In this document: positions 1 through 7,665 of the stretch, piece after piece
How positions within the stretch are numbered: the first letter of the stretch is position 1
Layout of the letters: the number at the start of each line of letters is the position of its first letter
Source: JACMME01 sp051005015
GTDB taxonomy: Bacteria; Gemmatimonadota; Gemmatimonadetes; Gemmatimonadales; Gemmatimonadaceae
DNA length: 12,529 nucleotides
Assembly: GCA_051005015.1 (NCBI GenBank)
Contig: JBPCJT010000001.1
Coordinates: forward strand, 1 to 12,529
Direction: 5' to 3'
Notes under the pieces: model-generated
The model's input: only the letters and a program-made list of their open reading frames with translations
Databases searched by the model: none
Told to the model about the DNA's origin: nothing
Program-made: the position numbers and the translations under genes

Positions 1-1056
1 CTGCAGCCGCGCGCGAAGGTGGATGGGAGCGCGTTCGAACGACTGCGCATCAAAGTCGGCGGTGGCGGTATCCCGTGTGAAACGAGCAGTCCCCGGCCGG
101 AAAATGAATTCACCGGCGTCCCACTTAAATGTGTTCACAATGTTACGAATACCAAGAGCGGCTGACCATCTTCCCATCTTCCACGCGGCGCCGATGTCCA
201 CGCCAACACCATCTCCCTTGTGCTCCGGCGTATCGAAAATCGTGTCGGACGCTATAACGGGAAAGTCGATCACCAGCTCGAGCGGCGCTCGGGTGAGAAG
301 GCTGCCACGGTCTTCACCAACAATGAGCGCGTGCCCGATCGTGTACTTCACGGTAGCGCCAACGGCAATCGAGTGCCCCAGGAGCGCGAAGCTTTTCGGA
401 GCTACCGGGCGAGCATAGCTCAGCGCGAGAGTCGACGACACCGCGACGTCGTAGCGTGCGCCGGCGAACGTGAGACGTCCTTCGCTCGCTGGATCGGCGA
501 AGCGCTGGAGGACCTCAGGGTCAGGCGCGATCCGCTGAATAGATCGCCCGAGGGAGGCGAACTGTATTGCGAATCGCCCGTGGCTAACCGCCACACCGGT
601 TCCCTCGAACCCCGATGTTCCTCGCTCGCTCACCTCGCCTGTAATGCGGCCGACGTAGCCCCGATTGAACTCGACGGGAACGATCGTATCCAGATAGGCG
701 GCAACGGCACCCAACGTCACGAGGTGCAAACCCAGAATGGCGCGCACCGGAAGCACCCTTATCTCCAAATGAGAAGATCCCCGCAGCGCGAGACCCGCGG
801 CATTCCACGCAGGCGCGTCGGCCCCCGAAGCGAGCGCCGAGTAATTGTCAGCGAGACCGAGGGCCGCCGCGCTCGCACTGGTGAGTTGGGCGCTCGGTTG
901 GCTCGCGGCAATCACGCACAGGAATACCGCGCCCTTGATGGCGCGTGCAACGCGCGGCTCTTTACCAGGTCGAGTCCCGATAAGACGATCCGCCTTCAGC
1001 GCGGGACAAGCCGCGCGGCGCCGCGCTCCTCGAGCGGTGCGAGTGGTCTGACACAC
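1..1056 (-). CDS. Outer-membrane beta-barrel protein, PorV/FadL-like, partial (3' end missing)
   Basis: The minus frame is open from the left edge to about 1056, 352 codons, with no stop. After a hydrophobic stretch (FLCVIAAS, then an Ala-Gln site, about residues 48-60) the protein reads SASAAALGLADNY, then SGADAPAWNAAGLAL. This N-terminal 'no-gaps, A-WN-AGLA' pattern is typical of PorV/FadL-like barrels and related bacterial outer-membrane families. The rest alternates polar and hydrophobic residues as in beta strands (ATVKYTIGHALIV, WSAALGIRNIVNTFKW). The molecular role is unknown; transport or assembly at the outer membrane is only inferred. The start is doubtful: upstream of the signal there is no ATG, and the only usual start codon is GTG at 1056, four bases past the hydrolase stop, with no visible ribosome site. 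That start gives an unusually long Arg-rich leader. The 4-base gap suggests co-transcription with the hydrolase. The C-terminus lies outside the window. Confidence 0.75.
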   Translation of the reverse strand, partial: MCQTTRTARGARRRAACPALKADRLIGTRPGKEPRVARAIKGAVFLCVIAASQPSAQLTSASAAALGLADNYSALASGADAPAWNAAGLALRGSSHLEIRVLPVRAILGLHLVTLGAVAAYLDTIVPVEFNRGYVGRITGEVSERGTSGFEGTGVAVSHGRFAIQFASLGRSIQRIAPDPEVLQRFADPASEGRLTFAGARYDVAVSSTLALSYARPVAPKSFALLGHSIAVGATVKYTIGHALIVGEDRGSLLTRAPLELVIDFPVIASDTIFDTPEHKGDGVGVDIGAAWKMGRWSAALGIRNIVNTFKWDAGEFIFRPGTARFTRDTATADFDAQSFERAPIHLRARLQ

Positions 1057-1060
1057 GCGA

Positions 1061-1858
1061 TCAAAGGCCGTGATCGTGACCGGCGCCCAGGGATCGTGAA
1101 CGCACCTCTGTATACGGGACGCCGATGTGGCGTTTAAACCAGTCCGCGGCGAGTCGTGCGACCTCTTCCAATTTGCCGCGTTCCTCGAAGAGGTGTGAGG
1201 CACCGGGAACAATTACCATCTCGCGCCGCGACCGCAGCGCCTGGTACGCCGATTCGTTGAGCGGAATTACGGACTCGTCATCACCACCTACTATGAGAAG
1301 CGTAGGCGCTTTCACTGACGAAAGCCACTGCATTGCGAGATCCGGACGTCCGCCGCGAGAGACTACCGCATGAATACCTTCAGGTCTTTTCGCGGCGGCC
1401 TGCAATGCCGCCGCCGCACCTGTGCTCGCTCCAAAATATCCGATCGCGAGAGACGCGGTTTCGGGCTCCCGCCCGAGCCAGTCAGTGGCATGGAGCATGC
1501 GCTCTGTGAGCAAATCGATGTCGAACCTGAGATGACCCGTTCGTGCGTCCGCACGCTCCTCCTCCTCCGTGAGAAGGTCGACCAGGAGCGTACCGAGTGC
1601 TACATCGTTGAGAGCGCGTGCCACGAACGTATTGCGGGTGCTCAGTCGCCCGCTTCCGCTTCCGTGCGCGAACAGTACAACCGAGGCGGCGCTCGTGGGA
1701 ACACTCAGGGTGCCCTTCAACGTGCATTCCCCCGTCGGAATCTCAACTTCGCGCGCAGCGGTCCCGCTAGGCATGTTTGGGTTGTACTGCCGTTGAAGGA
1801 ATTCAGTTACTTCGCACCGTTCACTCCGCAAGCCGGGTGCCGTACCGACACCACACAT
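1061..1858 (-). CDS. Alpha/beta hydrolase, dienelactone-hydrolase-like
   Basis: This 265-residue protein has the full alpha/beta-hydrolase set. There is an oxyanion-region AHGSGSGR (65-71), the nucleophile elbow G-A-S145-T-G, the acid Asp194 in GGDDESVIP, and the base His222 in GASHLF. Length and order match the small dienelactone-hydrolase-like group that is often annotated simply as hydrolase; some relatives are found next to or fused with phosphoribosyltransferases, but none is visible here. No signal peptide is seen, so it is probably cytoplasmic; the substrate is unknown. The ATG at 1858 follows AAAGGA closely (about 3 bases away). An internal ATG at 1774 (Met29, before SGTAAREVEIPTGE) better fits the usual N-terminus of the fold, so the first 28 residues may not be translated. 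It is divergent from the antiporter and directly upstream of the barrel gene. Confidence 0.85.
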   Translation of the reverse strand: MCGVGTAPGLRSERCEVTEFLQRQYNPNMPSGTAAREVEIPTGECTLKGTLSVPTSAASVVLFAHGSGSGRLSTRNTFVARALNDVALGTLLVDLLTEEEERADARTGHLRFDIDLLTERMLHATDWLGREPETASLAIGYFGASTGAAAALQAAAKRPEGIHAVVSRGGRPDLAMQWLSSVKAPTLLIVGGDDESVIPLNESAYQALRSRREMVIVPGASHLFEERGKLEEVARLAADWFKRHIGVPYTEVRSRSLGAGHDHGL

Positions 1859-1927
1859 CAGTCCTTTCGATCTCAGCCGCCAGATTGAGGACGGCTGAGT
1901 AATTCACTTCTACGGGCTGCGAACATC

Positions 1928-3406
1928 ATGGCGACTGAGCCGCTCGCCACCGCAGTACTGCTCGCCACGTTCGGGGCGCTTTTGGCCATCAGTGCCCTCT
2001 TCAGCCGTGCCTCCGAACGGTTCGCGGTGCCTATCGCTCTCATTTTCCTCGGCATCGGGATGCTTGCCGGTTCTGAAGGAATCGGCGGAATCGCCTTCAA
2101 TGACTACGGGGCGGCCTTTCGCCTCGGCACCGTGGCGCTGGTGCTCATACTCTTCGACGGTGGGCTGAATACTCCGCTCGGTTTGGTTCGCCAGGTAGCC
2201 CGGCCGGCGGCTATTCTCGCCACTGCCGGCGTGATTGGGACAGCGGGTGTCGTAGCGGCTGCGGCTTTCATGCTTGGCTTTCCCTGGCCGCACGCGTTCC
2301 TGCTTGGCGCAATAGTGTCTTCAACGGATGCCGCCTCCGTGTTCGCCGTACTGCGGGGAAGCGGAATTCATCTAAAGCGTCGCGTGGGGGCGACTCTCGA
2401 AGTGGAGTCGGGCTTCAACGATCCGATGGCCGTCATCCTCACCGTGGCTCTCACACAAAACCTCCTGCAGCCAGGATCGGCGCTCGGCTGGCGGCTTCCC
2501 ATGAATCTGCTGATCGATATGGCCTTCGGTGGCGTCATGGGTCTGGCGGTAGGCCACGGCGGGCGCCTGTTGCTTACGCGCTTCCGCTTTGCCGCAGGGG
2601 GGCTATACCCAGCAATGACCCTTGCTCTCGCCTTTCTGGCCTTTGGCCTGCCAACTGTTTTACATGGCAGCGGCTTTCTCGCCGTTTACGTGACGGCCGT
2701 CATTCTGGGCAATGGAGCTTTGCCATATCGCGCCGGACTATTGCGCGTTCACGACGCCCTCGCATGGCTCAGCCAGATCGCAATGTTTCTCGTTCTGGGA
2801 CTTCTTGTCTTTCCGTCACGCCTCATCGATGTCATGACGGTCGGCCTCGTGCTAGCGCTCCTGCTAGGTGTAATTGCGCGGCCCGTGGTTACCGCGCTCT
2901 GTCTATTGCCTTTTCGTTATCCGCTCCGCGAGGTGGCGTACGTCGGTTGGGTGGGTCTTCGCGGCGCGGTACCTATCGTGCTTGCAACCTTCCCTGTACT
3001 GGCCATGGCGCCTGGTGCGGAGCGCATCTTCGACGTCGTGTTTTTCATTGTCGTGGTAAGCGCCATCGTGCCAGGTGCCACAGTACCCTGGCTTACGCGC
3101 CGGTTGGGACTCGGGTCGCCTGAGCCGCCTGCACCGCAAGCGGTGCTCGAGATCGAGAGCAGACTGCCCCTCGAAGGTGACCTGATTTCGTTTTTCATCG
3201 ATGAAGCCCTTGCAGTAACAGGCGTGCCAATGAGCGAGCTGCCGTTCCCGGAAGGCTCTGCCGCAACGCTCATCATCCGCGGAAGAGAAATGCTCGCCCC
3301 CAAAGGGAATACGACACTCCTGGCGGGAGACCATGTCTACGTCTTCACTCGACCCGAAGACCGGCCGCTAATACAGTTGATGTTCGGCCGGCCGGAAGGC
3401 GACTAG
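1928..3406 (+). CDS. nhaP2: Potassium or sodium/proton antiporter, CPA1 family, NhaP2-like
   Basis: The product is 492 residues: about 12-13 hydrophobic segments over residues 1-390, then a soluble tail. It would exchange K+ or Na+ for protons across the inner membrane, serving pH and cation balance. Visible family marks are SSTDAASVFAVL (131-142, the unwound-helix motif), the ion-binding pair Asn164-Asp165 in ESGFNDPMAV, and Arg345 in GWVGLRGAVP. Residues about 405-488 (LEGDLISFFIDEAL to VYVFTRPEDRPLIQLMFG) resemble a TrkA-C/RCK-C ligand-binding domain, as in NhaP2 (CvrA) of gammaproteobacteria. That architecture favours K+/H+ exchange, but the ion cannot be read from sequence. No good ribosome site precedes the ATG. 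It is a single gene, divergent from the hydrolase and convergent with the peptidase. The gene symbol is by architecture, not proven orthology. Confidence 0.88.
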   Translation: MATEPLATAVLLATFGALLAISALFSRASERFAVPIALIFLGIGMLAGSEGIGGIAFNDYGAAFRLGTVALVLILFDGGLNTPLGLVRQVARPAAILATAGVIGTAGVVAAAAFMLGFPWPHAFLLGAIVSSTDAASVFAVLRGSGIHLKRRVGATLEVESGFNDPMAVILTVALTQNLLQPGSALGWRLPMNLLIDMAFGGVMGLAVGHGGRLLLTRFRFAAGGLYPAMTLALAFLAFGLPTVLHGSGFLAVYVTAVILGNGALPYRAGLLRVHDALAWLSQIAMFLVLGLLVFPSRLIDVMTVGLVLALLLGVIARPVVTALCLLPFRYPLREVAYVGWVGLRGAVPIVLATFPVLAMAPGAERIFDVVFFIVVVSAIVPGATVPWLTRRLGLGSPEPPAPQAVLEIESRLPLEGDLISFFIDEALAVTGVPMSELPFPEGSAATLIIRGREMLAPKGNTTLLAGDHVYVFTRPEDRPLIQLMFGRPEGD

Positions 3407-3408
3407 AG

Positions 3409-3522
3409 GGGAACAGGGAATCGGATCGCCATCCGAAGGTTGGGAGAAATTCGGACGGGGACGTGTACTTTCGCGCTGGCGTTGCGTAATCAGCAAGGCT
3501 TCCCGTCCGATTCCCTATTCCC
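3409..3522. repeat. Inverted repeat framing a convergent gene junction
   Basis: The left arm 3409-3425 (gggaacagggaatcgga) pairs with the right arm 3506-3522, whose reverse complement is gggaatagggaatcgga: 16 of 17 positions. An inner element tcggacgggg (3451-3460) matches the complement of 3501-3510 in 9 of 10, so the right arm could pair with either. The left arm starts two bases after the antiporter stop, and the right arm reaches the first base of the peptidase stop codon. There is no T run on either side, so a classical terminator is not shown. A bidirectional terminator or a REP-like repeat is possible. Confidence 0.6.
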
Positions 3523-5651
3523 TACCGTCCCACCAATTCGTCCGCGATCCTCGGCATCTCGTAGATCTTGCGCAGCGCCTCCACGATGCCGCGTGAGTGA
3601 ACGCTTACCGACCGGGCCACTTCGTCCGTAAAGATGAATCGGTTGGGCAACCCCTCGATATTGCTGTCGAAGATGAGCCCCACTACCTCAGCGTTCCGGT
3701 TTATCACGGGGCTTCCTGAATTGCCGCCGATTATGTCGTTCGTCGAAACAAAGTTCAGGGGCGTAGTCATGTCGAGATTCGCCTGCCGCTTCATCCACCT
3801 ATCCGGGATCCGGAAGGGCGGTTCCTGGTTGAACTCCGCGCCGCGCGCGAACAGACCGAAGAAGCTGGTCTTATAGGGCGCGAGCGTTCCGTTGTACGGA
3901 TATCCCTTCACTACACCATCGCTGATACGAAGCGTAAAGGTGGCGTCAGGCGGAAGGGCCTGACCGTACGCCCCGAACAGCGCCTGGCCGATCTTTTCGG
4001 CGTTCGCGGATGAGGCGTCCACGAGGCGCGCCGCACGCATTGCAATCGGACGGCCGAGTGGATCGATCTTTCGCGCGATCACAATGAGTGGATCCGTCGA
4101 AGCCGAGACCGCGGCGGCCCCACCCTCCACCAGCGCGCGTCGCACCTGTGCGTCAGCCATTTTCGTCCCTTCGATCAGTGCTTCGGCGGCGACTTCGGGA
4201 CTCCGGCCGGCTAGCACGGTGCGAAGGAATGGATCGTTCGCCGATAGGTCTTTCTTCGCCGCCGTGAGTTGTGACGCGAGCAGCAGCTTCTCCACTTCCT
4301 TGTCGACCGCGATTTCACCCAGAATCTGGTTCTTGATGGCGTCAATCTGCGGGCCGCGGTACTGCGGCAGCCTCATTGAATCCGGGAGCGCGCCCTGGCT
4401 GGGCAGGCGAACGATGCCGCCGGCGAGATTCAGGAGCTGCGATCCACCAAAGCCGTAGTAGCGAACCTGCTTGTTGATAGATGCCAGCTCGCGCTGCGCT
4501 GCTGCGATCGCGTCCCAGGCTCCGCCATACTTCGTGCGCAATGCGGCGTCGGCCAGCACGCGCTTGCGGAAATCCAATTCGAAAGCGCGCTTCCGCGCCA
4601 TGATCGCGGAATCCACGAGACCGGAGCGATAGCCGATGGTTGCCTTGCGCGAGTTCTCCAACGAGAAAATCTGATTCTCAAACTGTCGCTTCGCAGCCTC
4701 GTTCTTCGAGGAAAGCTCCTTGAAAATACCGATCTGGCGATCGAAGGCCGAAAGCGTAGCCGGATACTGGACATCGCGCAGGAAGTTCATCTGCGAGATG
4801 GTATTGAGGCGTCCTGTGGAACCCGGATTGCCTACCACGAACACCAGTTCTCCATCCTCAGCGCCTTTCAGGCTCCACTTGAAAAACTCTTTCGGCTGCA
4901 AGGGTACATCGTTTTCGTAAACGCGAAGAAAGGTCACGTCCAGATCGTATCGCGGATAGGTAAAATTGTCAGGATCGCCACCGTAGAAGCTGATTTCCTC
5001 CTCGGGCGCCATTACCAGGCGGATGTCCGGATACCGTTTATAGCGATAAAGCGAGTAGGCGCCCCCCTGATACAACGTCACCACCTCGCAACGCAGTCCT
5101 GTCGCCTTGGCGCATTGATCAGTGATTTCGGCGATCGCTTGCGTACGTTGCTCCACCTGCGCACCGGAGGTCGTGCCTCTTACTTTGCTCCTGATGCGAG
5201 CAGTAACGTCCTCGAATGACTGCAGCTGGTCCGCGTACATCGCTGGGCATTTTCGCTCGTCGGCCAACGTCTGCGACACGAAGCCGGTTCTCTGGTAGTT
5301 CGTATCCTTCGGAGACGCTGAGCTGATACAAGCCCGCGCGCAATGATGGTTGGTCACCACCAGCCCACGCGATGACACGAAGGACGCCGAGCATCCCGGA
5401 ATGCGTACGGCGGCGAGACGAACGTGATCGAGCCAGGGTTGGTCGGCATTGAAGTTGTAGGTACGCTTCCAATAGTCGATCGGCGGCGCATCGAATGTCC
5501 ACATCGTGCCAAACTCCTTGCCGGGCGCGGGGGTGGACGTTGCGGTGGGCGCGGTGACTTGCGCGGCGGCGGCAACTGCGGCGAACACGAGCGTGACCAG
5601 CACGAGGGCAAACGCCGAGCCCCTTGGCAGGCGGAATTGTGGTGATGGCAT
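3522..5651 (-). CDS. S46 family serine dipeptidyl-peptidase (DPP7/DPP11-like), secreted
   Basis: The predicted protein is 709 residues, normal for S46 enzymes, which remove dipeptides from the N-termini of oligopeptides in the periplasm. A signal peptide (LVLVTLVFAAVAAAAQ) ends near residue 31. The chymotrypsin-like triad is recognisable: His103 in GLVVTNHHC, probable Asp238 in PRYDLDVTFLRVY, and Ser645 in IIGGNSGSPVIN. A helical insert lies between the catalytic lobes, as in the family. At the S1 pocket the text is GLIFDSNIEG: Ser663 sits where DPP11 has Arg (acidic P1) and DPP7 has Gly (hydrophobic P1), so acidic specificity is unlikely. I chose ATG 5651 because AGAGGA lies just before it and the signal peptide then has a normal length; ATG 5690 would add 13 residues without a ribosome site. 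It is a single gene, divergent from the PAP2 pair. Confidence 0.93.
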   Translation of the reverse strand: MPSPQFRLPRGSAFALVLVTLVFAAVAAAAQVTAPTATSTPAPGKEFGTMWTFDAPPIDYWKRTYNFNADQPWLDHVRLAAVRIPGCSASFVSSRGLVVTNHHCARACISSASPKDTNYQRTGFVSQTLADERKCPAMYADQLQSFEDVTARIRSKVRGTTSGAQVEQRTQAIAEITDQCAKATGLRCEVVTLYQGGAYSLYRYKRYPDIRLVMAPEEEISFYGGDPDNFTYPRYDLDVTFLRVYENDVPLQPKEFFKWSLKGAEDGELVFVVGNPGSTGRLNTISQMNFLRDVQYPATLSAFDRQIGIFKELSSKNEAAKRQFENQIFSLENSRKATIGYRSGLVDSAIMARKRAFELDFRKRVLADAALRTKYGGAWDAIAAAQRELASINKQVRYYGFGGSQLLNLAGGIVRLPSQGALPDSMRLPQYRGPQIDAIKNQILGEIAVDKEVEKLLLASQLTAAKKDLSANDPFLRTVLAGRSPEVAAEALIEGTKMADAQVRRALVEGGAAAVSASTDPLIVIARKIDPLGRPIAMRAARLVDASSANAEKIGQALFGAYGQALPPDATFTLRISDGVVKGYPYNGTLAPYKTSFFGLFARGAEFNQEPPFRIPDRWMKRQANLDMTTPLNFVSTNDIIGGNSGSPVINRNAEVVGLIFDSNIEGLPNRFIFTDEVARSVSVHSRGIVEALRKIYEMPRIADELVGR

Positions 5652-5705
5652 GATCCTCTGATGTGTTGCGGGTTGGCATGGCACAGTCATTCAAGTTATC
5701 GTGCC

Positions 5706-5741
5706 GGGGACAGAAATAGGGAGTGGGGAGGTTGGCGTGGG
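5706..5741 (+). other. G-run cluster in the peptidase/PAP2 divergent spacer
   Basis: Four runs of three or more G occur at 5706-5709, 5719-5721, 5725-5728 and 5739-5741, with gaps of 9, 3 and 10 bases. This could fold as a loose G-quadruplex in the leader of the PAP2 operon, but the gaps are long. The core atagggagtgggga resembles the G-rich motif seen at other gene ends in this window. No convincing promoter boxes were found in the spacer. Confidence 0.3.
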
Positions 5742-5806
5742 TAGTGGCAGTGGTTCAAATCCGCAGGCCGCAATCGTGGCTTGTCCTCAACCTTAATCTG
5801 TAAGTC

Positions 5807-6628
5807 ATGCCGGCATCCGAACGCCGAATCCGACCACGCGGTTACTTCGATTTTTTCAGGGATGCGCTTTACGCCGTGCTTCGGGGCATCGCGCGCCACG
5901 CCTCAGGGTTCTATACAGCGTTCGGCATTTTTCTGGTCGCTGGGGCTGCGCTGGCCACCGCCGGCACACTCGTTTTCGTCAGCCTGGCTGGGCGGGTGCG
6001 ATCGGGTACCACCCAAGCCTTCGACGAAGAGGTGCTGAATTGGCTGGCGGCTCATCGCATATGGTGGCTCGAGCGATCCCTCCTCGAAGTCACGGCGCTG
6101 GGCACCGGACTGGTCGTGATGACCATTGTAGCCGTGGCAGGGCTATTTCTCTATCTCACGGAGCACCGATACTCCTCCTTCCTGCTCATCCTGGCTACGG
6201 GAGGGGGAATCATTTTGAACAGCATCCTGAAGCTCAGCTACGACAGGCCAAGACCTCACGTCTTCGACTGGGTGACCAACGTGTCGACCAGCTCCTTCCC
6301 GTCCGGGCACGCGATGAGCGCGGCAATCGTGTACTCCACAGTTGCGTATCTCGCCGCGCGGCTGCAGAAGCGGCGCTGGGCGCGTGTAGTGACCATGTTG
6401 ATTGCCTTCCTCATCATTATTCTCATCTGCGCCAGCCGCCTGTATCTGGGCGTTCACTACCCATCGGATGTGTTGGCCGGCGTTATCATCGGCCTGGCCT
6501 GGGCTGGGTTCTGCATGGCCGGACTGGAGGCTGTCCAAGTCTTCGCGAAGCGCTTCCGCGCTCCGGCGCTGGAGCACGAGCGTGATCTCGATCCGAAGGA
6601 ACGGCAGGCCGCTGGGTTGACGCAGTGA
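5807..6628 (+). CDS. PAP2 family phosphatase (first of a pair)
   Basis: This 273-residue integral membrane protein carries the complete PAP2 signature. Motif C1 is K142-x6-R149-P150 (KLSYDRPRP), C2 is PSGH at 165-168, and C3 is S210-R211-x5-H217-x3-D221 (SRLYLGVHYPSD). About six membrane helices are visible (roughly 37-62, 98-117, 123-140, 170-186, 194-210, 220-240), putting the active site on the outer face of the inner membrane. Such enzymes remove phosphate from lipid phosphates; undecaprenyl diphosphate (carrier recycling) and phosphatidylglycerol phosphate are common substrates, but which one applies cannot be told. A charged tail (about 250-273) is cytoplasmic. The stop overlaps the next gene in GTGA, so the two are probably translated together. 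Confidence 0.92.
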   Translation: MPASERRIRPRGYFDFFRDALYAVLRGIARHASGFYTAFGIFLVAGAALATAGTLVFVSLAGRVRSGTTQAFDEEVLNWLAAHRIWWLERSLLEVTALGTGLVVMTIVAVAGLFLYLTEHRYSSFLLILATGGGIILNSILKLSYDRPRPHVFDWVTNVSTSSFPSGHAMSAAIVYSTVAYLAARLQKRRWARVVTMLIAFLIIILICASRLYLGVHYPSDVLAGVIIGLAWAGFCMAGLEAVQVFAKRFRAPALEHERDLDPKERQAAGLTQ

Positions 6629-7428
6629 GCGAGGAAAGTGAGTTGGCAGGTGATCGCTCGCCTGCAGATGGAGACGTTGAGTTGGACAGGGGCAGTCGGC
6701 CGCAGGCTTCAATCCAGTACTCCCCAGTCCCACACTCACCGGTTCAGCCGGTCGTAAATTGGAAGTGGGTCGCCCTGGGTTGGGTGGCGGCTATGCTTTT
6801 TGGCGCTCTGTACGCTGGTTGGCTGCAATATCACTCGGACTGGAACGTGGGCGCGCAGTGGGAGCGCTCGCTCATGTACTGGCTGCAGACCGAATACCGC
6901 CGGCCTCTGGACGATGTTTTTCTCGCCGTGCCGTGGATAGCGACGCATTTCACGCTCATTCCGATCATCCTTGGCGCGGCGGCGTGGCTCAAATTCAAGT
7001 GGAAGCGAAACGATCTAGCGCTGCAATTGGTAGTCGTCGAGATAGGCACGTGGACGCTGAACCAGCTCCCCAAAGCGCTGTACGACCGTGACCGGCCGCA
7101 ACTCTGGGAGCACCGCGGGCAATACGCTCAGGCGTCCTATCCGAGCGGGCACGCGATAGCCGCGATCGCGGTTCTCTTTACAGTCGCGGCAATCGTTCAC
7201 CGTGAGCGGGGCTGGAAGTGGCCCTACGCAGTGGTCGGTGTGGTACTCATCGTAAATCTGTATTCGCGCCTGTACCTCGGCGTGCACTGGCCGAGCGATG
7301 TGGTGGCGGGGATCGGTATGGGTGGAATCTGGCTAGCGGCATCGCTCAAGGCATTTCCGGGGCGGGCCGGAAAGACTGGCGCTTCCGGGTCTTGTAATCG
7401 TAACCAGTCACTCGTGGTTCAGGATTAG
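6625..7428 (+). CDS. PAP2 family phosphatase (second of a pair)
   Basis: The gene starts at GTG 6625, overlapping the previous stop by four bases, and encodes 267 residues. All three PAP2 motifs are intact: C1 K150-x6-R157-P158 (KALYDRDRP), C2 PSGH 173-176, and C3 S214-R215-x5-H221-x3-D225 (SRLYLGVHWPSD). The first 45 residues are polar and unusual (SIQYSPVPHSPVQPV); they look like low-complexity DNA read in frame rather than part of the fold, and the first membrane helix starts near residue 47. No internal ATG precedes that helix, so the GTG is the best start. It differs clearly from its neighbour outside the motifs, so this is an old duplication or two recruited paralogues. The pair may act on different lipid phosphates. 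Confidence 0.9.
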   Translation: MSEESELAGDRSPADGDVELDRGSRPQASIQYSPVPHSPVQPVVNWKWVALGWVAAMLFGALYAGWLQYHSDWNVGAQWERSLMYWLQTEYRRPLDDVFLAVPWIATHFTLIPIILGAAAWLKFKWKRNDLALQLVVVEIGTWTLNQLPKALYDRDRPQLWEHRGQYAQASYPSGHAIAAIAVLFTVAAIVHRERGWKWPYAVVGVVLIVNLYSRLYLGVHWPSDVVAGIGMGGIWLAASLKAFPGRAGKTGASGSCNRNQSLVVQD

Positions 7429-7434
7429 CGGTTT

Positions 7435-7500
7435 CACAGTCGGTACTTCACAGTTCGTTCTTCGCAATTCGCAGTTCATACTTCGCAATTCGCAATTATC
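7435..7500 (+). repeat. Short degenerate tandem repeat after the PAP2 operon
   Basis: The 14-mer cttcgcaattcgca occurs exactly at 7460-7473 and 7481-7494, a period of 21 bases. Weaker units of the same type precede it: ttcacagt at 7435-7442 and again at 7448-7455. The block lies in the 237-base spacer between the PAP2 pair and the NlpC/P60 gene; the rest of that spacer shows nothing I can assign. There is no hairpin strong enough to call a terminator. Confidence 0.6.
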
Positions 7501-7665
7501 CGCGATCACGACATCAATAGTTGCGCCTGCCGGCGCCGCTGCGCAAATTCGCGGCCGGCTGAGTTGCCCGTCCTAAAGGCGTTCGTCTTCCAGGTAACGC
7601 GGCCGTCCAGAATTGCCGATTCTGCTCCTCGCTACCGTTTTCGACTTCCCTGTTACCCCCCCCAA

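Noticed and set aside
220..1137. Long plus-strand open frame of 305 codons
   Set aside because: It is antisense to the barrel gene, is rich in Arg without fold-like patterning, and the minus frame has clear barrel and signal features.
1859..1927. Promoters in the 69-base hydrolase/antiporter spacer
   Set aside because: A spacer this placed must contain start signals, but no pair of boxes stood out well enough to report.
6143..6739. Minus-strand open frame of 198 codons
   Set aside because: It is opposite the PAP2 motifs of the first phosphatase gene; composition is that of an antisense shadow in G+C-rich DNA.
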